Positions 25,008 to 32,964 of a DNA stretch of 39,531 bases are shown here, one piece after another. The first letter of the stretch is position 1. Each line of letters opens with the position of its first letter. Under the pieces are notes generated by a model that was not told where the DNA came from, did not search any database, and saw nothing but the letters and a program-made list of their open reading frames with translations. Both the position numbers and the translations under genes were made by a program. This DNA comes from Wohlfahrtiimonas larvae. Lineage in GTDB: Bacteria; Pseudomonadota; Gammaproteobacteria; Cardiobacteriales; Wohlfahrtiimonadaceae. The stretch lies in contig NZ_MVDO01000001.1 in assembly GCF_002006755.1 (NCBI RefSeq), positions 1 to 39,531 on the forward strand. Direction: 5' to 3'.

Positions 25008-25559
25008 TTAACTATTCTTTTTTAAGAAGAAGCCCCAGTATAGTTCAAAAATACCAAAAGTAATGATTGCCATGCTAAAAATACCGACAATAAATCCACC
25101 AGAAAGCACAGGTGACATTAAAAAGATAAAACCGAAAATCATTCCAATGATGGGTAATGCGATGACTCCTTTGGGCGTATTAGCAATTGCAGGAATATTG
25201 GAATTTTTTAAACTTAAAACAATCCCTAAGCCTAAAATTGAACGAAATAAAACCCAAAAACCAAATAAAAAACAAATGACTAAAATAGCCTCACCTGCCG
25301 GCATTGTGACAAATAAAATACCAATGATAATATCAATCGCACCAGAGAGTAAGGACCATCCCCAGTTATTATTGCTAGTTGAAACAGAAAAGACTTCAAA
25401 AATTCCTGTGAGTAAAAACATAAAACCAACAAAATATGCAATTGTTAATAATGTTGATACTGGTGTGAAGAGACTCCAAAAGCCAATGATGATGAATAAA
25501 ATCCCGACAATGACTGTTAGCCACCAATTGTTGTTTTGTGGTGCAGATGTATTTGTCAT
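25008..25559 (-). CDS. HdeD-like (DUF308) membrane protein
   Basis: 183 residues with six hydrophobic segments arranged as repeated G-x-x-x-I-I-x-G-(I/F)-(W/L)-x-x-x-x-P units (for example VIVGILFIIIGFWSLFTPVS and GAIDIIIGILFVTMPA). This is the DUF308/HdeD pattern. E. coli HdeD is an inner-membrane protein linked to acid resistance at high cell density; function here is unproven. AGGAG precedes the ATG, and the gene has its own terminator, so it is probably monocistronic. Confidence 0.85.
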   Translation of the reverse strand: MTNTSAPQNNNWWLTVIVGILFIIIGFWSLFTPVSTLLTIAYFVGFMFLLTGIFEVFSVSTSNNNWGWSLLSGAIDIIIGILFVTMPAGEAILVICFLFGFWVLFRSILGLGIVLSLKNSNIPAIANTPKGVIALPIIGMIFGFIFLMSPVLSGGFIVGIFSMAIITFGIFELYWGFFLKKNS

Positions 25560-25654
25560 ATGTACTCCTTTTATATAATTATTGAATGAACTCTATCACT
25601 AACATAGTAATTCTACCCTCTAAATAATTATATCAGCCATTTATCTAATTTGCT

Positions 25655-26119
25655 TTATGGGTTTATCGTTGTTAAATTATCATCTGTTAATCCATCCAAT
25701 AAAAATTGTTGGGGCGATAAATAACGAAATTGTCCATATTTTGCAGACTCATATGATTTGGCATAACCTTCCTGAAAATAGAAACGGTTAGGCCTAAGTT
25801 GATCTTGGATGAGTAATAATCTTTGGTTTGGTTGAATATCTGTACCGACATAACGTTCAGCATCAATAACAACTTTTTGATCATTCAATGTGATTAAAAA
25901 CATTATTGTATTTTCTTTGGAATAGTTGCGTAAATTATGTTCAAAATTTAATGCCATGTAGTCACCTAGCATAAAAGCGCGAGGATCAGTAGGTGCCAAT
26001 TTAAAATAAATGCGTTCACCATATTTTTTAATTGTTTCTTTTTGGAATATTTGTATATTCATAAAAATGAAAACAACCATGAATACTAGTAATAGCAAGT
26101 AATTCTGTTTAGTGTTCAT
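25655..26119 (-). CDS. GDYXXLXY-domain protein
   Basis: 154 residues from the ATG at 26119, which overlaps the end of the DUF4401 gene by 11 bp; a longer TTG-started frame is less likely. There is one N-terminal membrane anchor (LLLLVFMVVFIFMNIQIF). A periplasmic domain follows with the signature APTDPRAFMLGDYMALNF, which gives the family its GDYXXLXY name. It forms a recurrent trio with DUF2157 and DUF4401 membrane proteins, all present here. The function of the trio is unknown. Confidence 0.88.
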   Translation of the reverse strand: MNTKQNYLLLLVFMVVFIFMNIQIFQKETIKKYGERIYFKLAPTDPRAFMLGDYMALNFEHNLRNYSKENTIMFLITLNDQKVVIDAERYVGTDIQPNQRLLLIQDQLRPNRFYFQEGYAKSYESAKYGQFRYLSPQQFLLDGLTDDNLTTINP

Positions 26120-27065
26120 GAGGGATTTTTCCAAAATAGCGAATGGTGTAGCGCATTATTAAAATTATAATGCCTGTTATGATTAATATGATGCCCTTGG
26201 TACTTAAGGTACTGTCTAAATTATAGTAATACATAAACAGTGAAGAGATAAATAGTAATATACCAATAACATGTAATGTTCGAGCTTGTAAATAAAAGCT
26301 GATGGTAATTAATAATATGCCAGCAATGGTTGAGATGGGTAAAAAATAAGTCAGTATTAATATACTAATCGTACCAATAAGATAGCAAATATTATATTGT
26401 ATATTTTGATTTTTCCATTGAAAAAGTAGATGTGGTATAAAACTTAAACCTAATAAAATATAAATGATGGTAGGTGTTGTTAGTGAGACATCTATATAGT
26501 GAAATCCAAATGATTGCCATAGTGACCATAAGAATAAGCATAATGATAAGGCAATTAATAATGTGTAATAACGTATTGCATAATTTGATAATCCCAAGAT
26601 AACTAAAGTCACTAGGTTTAGTATTAATATGGTATTCATGCCAATTTCAGGAAAATACAATGTCATCACTACGTTGAAGATAGTGAGCGCTACGGTTAGT
26701 GTTAAAATTCTAATAAAAGGATTTCGGAAAAATAATGGCATGCTTGCAAAATATAGAGCGCTGATCAGTAATAAAAATTTTTCAGAAATTGAAAAAAAAT
26801 ATTCATAATTAATCAATGTTGCTAGCATCAATAAATATGTTGAAGTGAATAATGATAGTTTTAAAATCGTTGTCATAAAATTATCTTGTCGGATGCAATA
26901 ACCATAAATGGATGATCCAATGGCAAAGATAACCAAGAGAAAAACGGTTGCTCCTTTGTTTTGAAATACTTCTACAAAGAGATAAGTGGGAAATGCCATA
27001 ATAAATAGCATTAGTACAATGGCAGAGCCTGTGAGTAATAAATTTCTTAAATTAAGGCTGTTCAT
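26109..27065 (-). CDS. DUF4401-like polytopic membrane protein
   Basis: 318 residues, almost entirely hydrophobic, with about ten predicted transmembrane segments. Recognition rests on its position between DUF2157 and GDYXXLXY genes and its topology, since short diagnostic motifs are few (YHYID-like segment, a final MRYTIRYFGKIPHEH). It overlaps DUF2157 by 14 bp at its start and the GDYXXLXY gene by 11 bp at its end, so the three are one translational unit. No function is known. Confidence 0.75.
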   Translation of the reverse strand: MNSLNLRNLLLTGSAIVLMLFIMAFPTYLFVEVFQNKGATVFLLVIFAIGSSIYGYCIRQDNFMTTILKLSLFTSTYLLMLATLINYEYFFSISEKFLLLISALYFASMPLFFRNPFIRILTLTVALTIFNVVMTLYFPEIGMNTILILNLVTLVILGLSNYAIRYYTLLIALSLCLFLWSLWQSFGFHYIDVSLTTPTIIYILLGLSFIPHLLFQWKNQNIQYNICYLIGTISILILTYFLPISTIAGILLITISFYLQARTLHVIGILLFISSLFMYYYNLDSTLSTKGIILIITGIIILIMRYTIRYFGKIPHEH

Positions 27066-28017
27066 TGTGATTCACCTTGTTAGCATAATGAATGAGCCAA
27101 ATTGCGCCTTTATATGTAGGGTAAATGGCGATGATGGCACAGATAGACATTGTTAATGTGAGTGAAACAATATCTAAATGGCTTAGTGAAAATAGGCGAA
27201 GTAGTACCATAAATATGGTGTAGAGATAAAGCGCAATCATCATGGTTTTTTCATTTAAATGAATAAGTATGAAGATTGCAATTATGGATGAAAATAATGT
27301 GATCAGCCATGCAGTTGTTGTATTAGATCTGAATAAGAATTCAATGCTGGAGCCGAGTAATGCGAGTAATGTAATGCTGAAGAAAATATAACAAATAGAG
27401 TTAGCAATGCTTGGTATTTTAAAGCGCTTCGCAAAGATAATCACAAAAGTGAATAGAGCAGAGATTGCAATTGATGTGAGAGAGCTAAAATAGAAAATTT
27501 TATAATGTAAAGGTAGATATAGCATCAATGTACTATAAAATAGTAATGCTGTGATAATCGTAATGAATTGCTGGCGCAATATGATGGCAAATGGTAATAA
27601 GCAAATGCACCAAATTAAAGAAAAGTGATAGATGCTACTATTGATTTGATATATTTGTCCAAAAATAGCCCAAAATACACCGATCATAAGGGTAAATATG
27701 GCACCTGCAAGAGATTTATGATGCGGCTTTTTAGTGAATAATATTGCACCAAATGAAGGAATCAAAGCTATTTCAGCAATGGCTAATTTTGTAAAGTCTG
27801 ACATTTGAAACCAATTGAATGCAGTTAAACAAATAATTCCTGTGGCGATTAATATCCAACTGAGTAGTTGAATATAAATATCAGCATGATGAAACGGTTG
27901 GGTGCGGCTTAAATTTTTCGTCATAGCTTGCGTTAATTGATCATCCGAAAGCAATTTAGATTGATGTAAAAATCTCAGCATCATTCGTGGTTTTGAAGAT
28001 TTTTGACTATCTATCAT
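27052..28017 (-). CDS. DUF2157 membrane protein
   Basis: 321 residues: a soluble N-terminal part of about 45 residues with LHQSKLLSDDQLTQAM, then about nine hydrophobic segments. FWAIFGQIYQINSSIYHFSLIW is the conserved DUF2157 motif (G-Q-I-Y-Q). It is first of the DUF2157-DUF4401-GDYXXLXY set. The intergenic region to the divergent nhaC is 233 bp. The ribosome site is weak (AGGTTTT). Confidence 0.86.
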   Translation of the reverse strand: MIDSQKSSKPRMMLRFLHQSKLLSDDQLTQAMTKNLSRTQPFHHADIYIQLLSWILIATGIICLTAFNWFQMSDFTKLAIAEIALIPSFGAILFTKKPHHKSLAGAIFTLMIGVFWAIFGQIYQINSSIYHFSLIWCICLLPFAIILRQQFITIITALLFYSTLMLYLPLHYKIFYFSSLTSIAISALFTFVIIFAKRFKIPSIANSICYIFFSITLLALLGSSIEFLFRSNTTTAWLITLFSSIIAIFILIHLNEKTMMIALYLYTIFMVLLRLFSLSHLDIVSLTLTMSICAIIAIYPTYKGAIWLIHYANKVNHNEQP

Positions 28018-28099
28018 ATTTTAAAACCTATATTCGTATCATTAAATTTATGATAATTTAACATTGAATAAAACAATGATCAATTAAATAAAAAAAGGC

Positions 28100-28130
28100 T
28101 TGCTGATTGATAAAAAAAATTAATTATAGT
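28100..28130 (+). promoter_or_regulatory. Possible promoter of the nhaC leader RNA
   Basis: TTGCTG (28100-28105) and TATAGT (28125-28130) with a 19-bp spacer, longer than ideal. A start near 28137 would place the structured leader at the very 5' end of the transcript. Confidence 0.35.
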
Positions 28131-28140
28131 TTTTCCATAA

Positions 28141-28210
28141 ATGGGGATATGATTCGCCGGAATTTGCAATCTTGCAAGAGTTCACCCCAATCGCCGATCA
28201 GTTTCTGATT
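28141..28210 (+). promoter_or_regulatory. Structured 5' leader of nhaC (candidate ion-sensing riboswitch)
   Basis: The 5' untranslated region contains TGGGG (28142-28146) pairing with CCCCA (28185-28189). This closes a loop with a TTGCA/TGCAA hairpin (28164-28177). The element TCGCCG occurs twice (28153-28158 and 28191-28196), once inside and once just outside the closing stem. A further hairpin ATCAG/CTGAT follows (28197-28209). A repeated unpaired motif around a stem-loop at the start of an Na+/H+ antiporter mRNA recalls the nhaA-I/nhaA-II (Li+) and DUF1646 (Na+-I) riboswitches. I cannot confirm membership from memory of the consensus. The GC-rich motifs stand out from the AT-rich surroundings. 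Confidence 0.5.
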
Positions 28211-28250
28211 ACTTTATTTTCCACAATTTTTTATCTGAAAATTTGTACAT

Positions 28251-29702
28251 ATGGAAATTATTCCTCCAGCAGGCGAAGAGGGTCGCTTGCCATCTGTTTT
28301 AGAATCTCTAATCCCAATTATCTTTATGATTATCTCTTTGGTAACTGGCATATTCTTTTTTGGGACAAGTCCACATATTCCATTATTAGTCAGCGTTTGT
28401 GTTGCGGCACTTGTTGCTATGCGTTTAGGTTATTCTTGGCGCAGAGTTGAGCGCGGCATGTTAGATGCTGTGCGTTTAGCAATGCAGGCCGTTGTAATTT
28501 TGATGGTGATCGGTACGATCATTGCTTCATGGATCGCAGGTGGTATTGTGCCAACTTTGATTTACTATGGTTTAAATATTCTAGAACCTGCTTACTTTTT
28601 AGTAGCAGCTTGTGCGATTTGTTGCATCATTTCAATCGCAGCAGGCAATGCTTGGACAGCTGCAGGGACAATTGGTATCGCAATTATGGGCATAGGTTAT
28701 GGTTTAGGTATGCCGCCTGAAATGGTTGCAGGCGCTGTGATTTCTGGTGTTTATTTTGGTGATAAAATTTCACCTTTATCAGAAACAACTAATCTTGCAC
28801 CTGGTATTGTGGGCGTTGATCTATTTGAGCATATTCAATATATGCTTTATACAACAATTCCTGCATTGATCATTTCATTGATTTTATTTGCGATTTTGGG
28901 TTATACACAAGCAAGTGCAATGCCAGAAAGTATCACAGTAACGGCTGATTTACAACGTGATTTGAAAGAAATATTCTTGATTTCACCGTGGTTATTATTA
29001 GTACCATCTTTCATCATTGTGATGATGATTTTTAAGATCCCAGCATTTCCAGGGTTAATGATTGGCTCTACATTGGGTGTTTTATGTGCGATCTTCATTC
29101 AAGATGCAGATCCATCCATGGTTTTAAATTCATTATATGATGGTTATAGCATTACAACGGAGAATAAAACGTTGAATGAACTATTGAATAACGGTGGAAT
29201 CAGTGCAGTATTATCAACAGTTTCATTGGTGATCATTGCGATGTGCTTTGGTGGTATTTTAGAGTTCACAAAAATATTTGAAGTGATCGTGGGGCACATT
29301 GCGCGCAAAGTACAATCTACAAAAAGCTTGATCATTGCGACAGTATTTACAGGCATTACAGGTAATGCTGTAGGTTGTGACCAATATATGTCTATCATTA
29401 TTCCAGGTAGAATGTATGCAGATGAATATCGTAAGCGTGGCATTAAAGCGAAGGTTTTATCTCGCACATTAGAAGATGCAGGCACAATGACATCACCATT
29501 AATCCCTTGGAATACTTGTGGTGCCTTTATGACCGCAACTTTAGGTGTAGCTTCATTCAGCTACTTGCCTTATGCATTTTTATGCTTATTGAGCCCTGTG
29601 ATTGCGATTGTCTATGCGTGTACAGGTTGGACAATTGAGCATTATGATGATGGTGAAAAACCTGCTAAAGTCAGACGATTCAGAATACCTAAACGTATTT
29701 AG
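28251..29702 (+). CDS. nhaC: Na+/H+ antiporter, NhaC family
   Basis: 483-residue inner-membrane antiporter with about 11-12 hydrophobic segments. NhaC traits are GYSWRRVERGMLDAVRLAMQ, VILMVIGTIIASWIAGGIVP, GNAWTAAGTIGIAIMGIG, and SGVYFGDKISPLSETTNLAP, the highly conserved ion-translocation region; the second half has TGNAVGCDQYMSIIIPGRMY and DAGTMTSPLIPWNTCGAFM. It exchanges Na+ for H+. The start at 28251 has no clear Shine-Dalgarno, which fits a leader whose folding controls translation. Only 30 bp separate it from the GST gene, without a terminator. Confidence 0.9.
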   Translation: MEIIPPAGEEGRLPSVLESLIPIIFMIISLVTGIFFFGTSPHIPLLVSVCVAALVAMRLGYSWRRVERGMLDAVRLAMQAVVILMVIGTIIASWIAGGIVPTLIYYGLNILEPAYFLVAACAICCIISIAAGNAWTAAGTIGIAIMGIGYGLGMPPEMVAGAVISGVYFGDKISPLSETTNLAPGIVGVDLFEHIQYMLYTTIPALIISLILFAILGYTQASAMPESITVTADLQRDLKEIFLISPWLLLVPSFIIVMMIFKIPAFPGLMIGSTLGVLCAIFIQDADPSMVLNSLYDGYSITTENKTLNELLNNGGISAVLSTVSLVIIAMCFGGILEFTKIFEVIVGHIARKVQSTKSLIIATVFTGITGNAVGCDQYMSIIIPGRMYADEYRKRGIKAKVLSRTLEDAGTMTSPLIPWNTCGAFMTATLGVASFSYLPYAFLCLLSPVIAIVYACTGWTIEHYDDGEKPAKVRRFRIPKRI

Positions 29703-29732
29703 AATTTTCTTTCCAAAAATATGAGGTCTCAA

Positions 29733-30335
29733 ATGTTGAAATTGTATTATGCAAAAGGCACATGTTCTTCCGTTGTTTATATGACGGCAAAATCATTAGG
29801 CATTGAGCTTGAATTAATCACAGTGGATATTGTGAAAGCAGTGACAGAAGATGGGCGCGATTTTAAAGAGATTAACCCAAAAGCTTATGTGCCGGCATTG
29901 CAGCTAGATAATGGTGAAGTGATTACTGAGGTTGTGGCGATTTGTGCTTACCTTGCATCATTGAAGGGTGATAATTCAGTGTTTCCATTGTCTGGCAAAG
30001 GTATGATTGATCAGTTGGAATGGTTTAATTATATCGCAACAGAGATTCATAAAAGTTATATGCCGTTAATTTTTAAAGTATTTGGCATGGATGTTGGTGA
30101 ACAGTGGAATGGCCATGCTACAAAACAATTGGCATTTCGTTACCAATATGTTGAGAATCACTTAGCGAACCGACCATATTTAACAGGTGAAACAGTCACA
30201 AGTGCAGACTTTTACCTATTAATGACAACATTATGGGCGGTGAAAACGGGTTATGATTTGAGTGCTTGCCCAAATGTATTGGCATTCAAAGAGCGTATGA
30301 TGCAATTACCGGTGGTTCAGCAAGTGCTTGCATAA
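29733..30335 (+). CDS. Glutathione S-transferase
   Basis: 200 residues from the second ATG (29733, MLKLYYAKGTCSS), which has GAGGT six bases upstream; the ATG at 29721 includes that site. The thioredoxin-like N-terminal domain ends with PKAYVPALQL and ITEVVAICAYLA (the cis-Pro and the E-x glutathione gamma-glutamyl contact). The all-helical C-terminal domain has YLTGETVTSADFYLLMT. The Cys in KGTCSSVVY matches the beta-class catalytic Cys position. It follows nhaC closely and is probably cotranscribed. Substrate unknown. Confidence 0.87.
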   Translation: MLKLYYAKGTCSSVVYMTAKSLGIELELITVDIVKAVTEDGRDFKEINPKAYVPALQLDNGEVITEVVAICAYLASLKGDNSVFPLSGKGMIDQLEWFNYIATEIHKSYMPLIFKVFGMDVGEQWNGHATKQLAFRYQYVENHLANRPYLTGETVTSADFYLLMTTLWAVKTGYDLSACPNVLAFKERMMQLPVVQQVLA

Positions 30336-30359
30336 TCTAATCAGTATTTACATAGAATA

Positions 30360-30392
30360 ATAAGCTATGTAGTAATGCATAGCTTTATTTAT
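30360..30392 (+). terminator. Probable terminator of the nhaC-GST transcript
   Basis: AAGCTATG (30362-30369) and CATAGCTT (30378-30385) form an 8-bp stem followed by TATTTAT, 27 bases after the GST stop. Confidence 0.6.
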
Positions 30393-30403
30393 GGTTGCTC
30401 ATA

Positions 30404-30432
30404 TTGCTTACACTGCACATAGGCGCTATATT
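30404..30432 (+). promoter_or_regulatory. Probable alaA promoter
   Basis: TTGCTT (30404-30409) and TATATT (30427-30432) are separated by 17 bp, between the GST terminator and alaA. Confidence 0.45.
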
Positions 30433-30479
30433 AAAGTTTCGTTATTTTTAGTACTAAAAATGAAGGCTTGCGTGCGTTT

Positions 30480-31694
30480 ATGAAAACAATTGGAAAATCA
30501 GATAAGTTGAACCATGTTCGTTATGAAATTCGAGGTCCAGTTCTCGATAAAGCGAACCAAATGGAAGAAGATGGCCTCAAAATCATCAAATTAAACATTG
30601 GGAATCTTGCACCTTTTGGCTTTATGCCACCTGATGAAATCGTGCAAGATATGATCAAAAATATGCCAGAAGCTTCTGGGTATACGGACTCTAAAGGGAT
30701 CTTCGCCGCACGCAAAGCCATCGTCCATTATGCCCAACAGAAGAATATCAAAAATGTTGATGTGAATGATGTTTACATTGGTAATGGCGCCTCTGAGCTC
30801 ATCACAATGAGCTTGAATGCGTTGTTAAATAATGGTGATGAAGTACTAATCCCAACGCCAGATTATCCATTATGGACAGCCGCAACAGCACTGGCAGGTG
30901 GTCGCCCTGTGCATTATATGTGTGATGAAGACAATGATTGGCAACCAAATGTTGCTGATATTCGCGCTAAAATCACACAACGTACAAAAGGGATTGTGAT
31001 CATCAACCCGAATAACCCAACGGGCGCTTTGTATGGCGATAAAATTCTATTAGAAATTTTAGAGATTGCACGTGAATATGGTTTGGTGGTTTTCTCCGAC
31101 GAAATCTACGATAAGATTTTATATGATGGGCATACGCATACATCAACGGCTGCTTTGGCAGATGATGTTTTATGCTTAACCTTTAATGGATTATCGAAAG
31201 CTTATCGCTCATGTGGTTATCGTGCAGGTTGGATGATTGTATCAGGCCCTAAAAAGCATGCAAAAGATTATATTGCTGGATTGAACGTTCTATCTTCTAT
31301 GCGTTTATGCTCCAACTCTTTGGGGCAATATGCGATTCAAACAGCATTGGGTGGTTATCAAAGCATCAATGAATTAATCGCACCGAATGGTAGATTAACG
31401 AAGCAACGCGATTTGGCTTATGATTTGTTAACGAGCATTCCAGGGGTGACTTGTATGAAGCCAAAAGGTGCTTTGTATATGTTCCCAAAAATGGATCCTG
31501 AAATGTATCCTTTGTTATCTGATGAGGCTTTTGCACTCGATTTATTGGAATCAAAACGCGTATTAATTGTGCAAGGTTCAGGATTTAACTATCCAACACC
31601 TGATCATTTTAGAATCACATTTTTGCCGTATAGCGATGTTTTAACTGATGCAGTGGTGAGAATTGGCGATTACTTGGGTGAAATTAGAAAATAA
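30480..31694 (+). CDS. alaA: Alanine/pyridoxal-phosphate aminotransferase AlaA (YfbQ)
   Basis: 404 residues from the ATG at 30480, close to the 405 of E. coli AlaA and with a matching N-terminus (KSDKLNHVRYEIRGPVLDKA). The upstream TTG at 30468 is rejected, although GAAGG lies rather far from the ATG. Class I/II aminotransferase features are IKLNIGNLAPFGF, VIINPNNPTGALY (cofactor Asn), VVFSDEIYDKILYDG (Asp-x-x-Tyr) and the Schiff-base Lys in FNGLSKAYRSCGYRAGW. It transaminates pyruvate with glutamate to alanine. No terminator follows before the trp leader promoter, so some read-through into the trp attenuator is possible. Confidence 0.93.
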   Translation: MKTIGKSDKLNHVRYEIRGPVLDKANQMEEDGLKIIKLNIGNLAPFGFMPPDEIVQDMIKNMPEASGYTDSKGIFAARKAIVHYAQQKNIKNVDVNDVYIGNGASELITMSLNALLNNGDEVLIPTPDYPLWTAATALAGGRPVHYMCDEDNDWQPNVADIRAKITQRTKGIVIINPNNPTGALYGDKILLEILEIAREYGLVVFSDEIYDKILYDGHTHTSTAALADDVLCLTFNGLSKAYRSCGYRAGWMIVSGPKKHAKDYIAGLNVLSSMRLCSNSLGQYAIQTALGGYQSINELIAPNGRLTKQRDLAYDLLTSIPGVTCMKPKGALYMFPKMDPEMYPLLSDEAFALDLLESKRVLIVQGSGFNYPTPDHFRITFLPYSDVLTDAVVRIGDYLGEIRK

Positions 31695-31710
31695 TTTTTC
31701 AAATTAATGT

Positions 31711-31739
31711 TGACGGTTGCTTTTTATTCCGATAGATTA
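31711..31739 (+). promoter_or_regulatory. Promoter of the trp operon
   Basis: TTGACG (31711-31716) and TAGATT (31734-31739) with 17-bp spacing, just upstream of the trp leader ORF. No clear TrpR operator was recognised over it. Confidence 0.65.
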
Positions 31740-31767
31740 AAAAGCATCAATTTTAAGGAATTTATTC

Positions 31768-31854
31768 ATGACACGCATTACATCAGTTTCACGTAATTTT
31801 TGGTGGCAAATCTCTCACAAGGCGGGAGATTTAGTCGTGTCATGGCAAAAATAA
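31768..31854 (+). CDS. trpL: trp operon leader peptide TrpL
   Basis: A 28-codon ORF (begins MTRITSVSRNFWWQISHKAG, ends VSWQK) with tandem Trp codons at 31801-31806 and a third Trp codon at 31843-31845. An AAGGAA ribosome site lies about 8 bases upstream. It is followed by a rho-independent terminator and then trpD, the standard trp attenuation layout. Its central part, CACAAGGCGGGAGATTTAG, is clearly related to the tyrosine leader at 14752-14811. Confidence 0.88.
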   Translation: MTRITSVSRNFWWQISHKAGDLVVSWQK

Positions 31855-31901
31855 AAGTCAGTACATGAAAAAAGAAACCCGCATATAAGCGGGTTTTTTT
31901 T
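31808..31901 (+). promoter_or_regulatory. trp operon transcription attenuator
   Basis: The protector hairpin AAATCTCTC/GGGAGATTT (31808-31816 with 31824-31832, one G-U) starts 1 base after the Trp codons. The antiterminator can pair GCGGG (31822-31826) with CCCGC (31878-31882) around an inner TCATG/CATGA stem (31840-31844 with 31864-31868). The terminator is at 31875-31896. Stalling on TGG-TGG would open the protector and favour the antiterminator; completed translation would favour termination. The pairings are visible in sequence, and the behaviour follows the known trp attenuation model. Confidence 0.8.
31875..31901 (+). terminator. trp attenuator terminator
   Basis: AAACCCGC (31875-31882), loop ATATAA, GCGGGTTT (31889-31896) and a T-run: a perfect 8-bp stem 58 bases before trpD. 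Confidence 0.9.
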
Positions 31902-31959
31902 CGCCCGCTGTAGCACCCAAAATTTGAAATAAGCATTAAAAAATACAGCAGAGGCAGAT

Positions 31960-32958
31960 ATGAACCAATCATTACTAAAAGTTTACAACGGCGAATACTT
32001 ATCACAAGAAGAGAGCTTTGAAATCTTTTGTAATATCATCGAAGGACAAGTTTCTCCAATCCATTTAGCATCAATGTTAACGAGTATGAAAGTTCGTGGC
32101 GAATCCATCGCTGAATTAACAGGAGCTGCATTGGCATCATTGAAACATGCAGAAACTTTCCCAACGCCAGATTATATGTTTGCAGACATCGTTGGCACAG
32201 GCGGCGATGGCGCAAGCAGCATTAACATCTCTACAGCGAGCTCTTTTGTAGCAGCAGCATGTGGTTATCCAATCGCTAAACATGGTAATCGCAGTGTTTC
32301 AAGTTTGAGTGGTTCATCAGATGTATTGACAGAATTGGGCGTAGATATTTATTCAACACCAGAAAAATCAAGAAAATTGCTAGATGAATTGGGCGTTTGC
32401 TTCTTATTTGCTCAGCAATATCACAAAGGTTTTAAAAACGTTGCGCCAATTCGTGCAGAACTCAAAACTCGTACAATTTTCAATGTATTGGGCCCATTAA
32501 TCAATCCAGCGCGTCCTCGCATTGCGATCGTGGGTGTTTACCAAGATTCATTAGTTCGCCCAATGGCAGAAGTATTGAAAAACTTGGGTTACTTAAATGC
32601 AGCAGTGATCCATACAGCAGGTTTGGATGAAGTTTCATTACATGCAGATGCACATATTGCTGAATTGGCAAATGGTGACATTGAAGAATACTACTTAACA
32701 GCGAAAGATTTTGGCTTGCCAATCATGACGATTGATGACATTCGTGGTGGTACGCCAGCAGAGAACAAAATCTTATTGGAAAATATTTTACAAGGCAAAG
32801 GCAAGGCCGCACATGAAAATGTCGTTGCGGCAAACGTTGCATTGTTGATGCGTTTATTTGGTAAGCGCAACGTGAAGCAAAATGTGGAAGAGGTTTTAAG
32901 CATGATTCGTACTGCAAAACCTTATGAAGTATTACAACAAATGGTGAGCAGAGGTTAA
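31960..32958 (+). CDS. trpD: Anthranilate phosphoribosyltransferase TrpD
   Basis: 332 residues, the usual length of a stand-alone TrpD. It transfers phosphoribosyl from PRPP to anthranilate. Signatures are FADIVGTGGDGASSINISTA (PRPP-binding GTGGD), IAKHGNRSVSSLSGSSDVL, and the NVLGPLINPARP segment. It lacks the TrpG glutaminase domain that is fused to TrpD in enterics. It is first in the operon after the attenuator, and trpCF begins 6 bp after its stop. Confidence 0.96.
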   Translation: MNQSLLKVYNGEYLSQEESFEIFCNIIEGQVSPIHLASMLTSMKVRGESIAELTGAALASLKHAETFPTPDYMFADIVGTGGDGASSINISTASSFVAAACGYPIAKHGNRSVSSLSGSSDVLTELGVDIYSTPEKSRKLLDELGVCFLFAQQYHKGFKNVAPIRAELKTRTIFNVLGPLINPARPRIAIVGVYQDSLVRPMAEVLKNLGYLNAAVIHTAGLDEVSLHADAHIAELANGDIEEYYLTAKDFGLPIMTIDDIRGGTPAENKILLENILQGKGKAAHENVVAANVALLMRLFGKRNVKQNVEEVLSMIRTAKPYEVLQQMVSRG

Positions 32959-32964
32959 TTGATC

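Noticed and set aside
31778-32005. Minus-strand ORF of 75 codons over the trp attenuator
   Set aside because: It runs antisense to trpL and the attenuator, has no ribosome site, and is explained by the low stop-codon density there.
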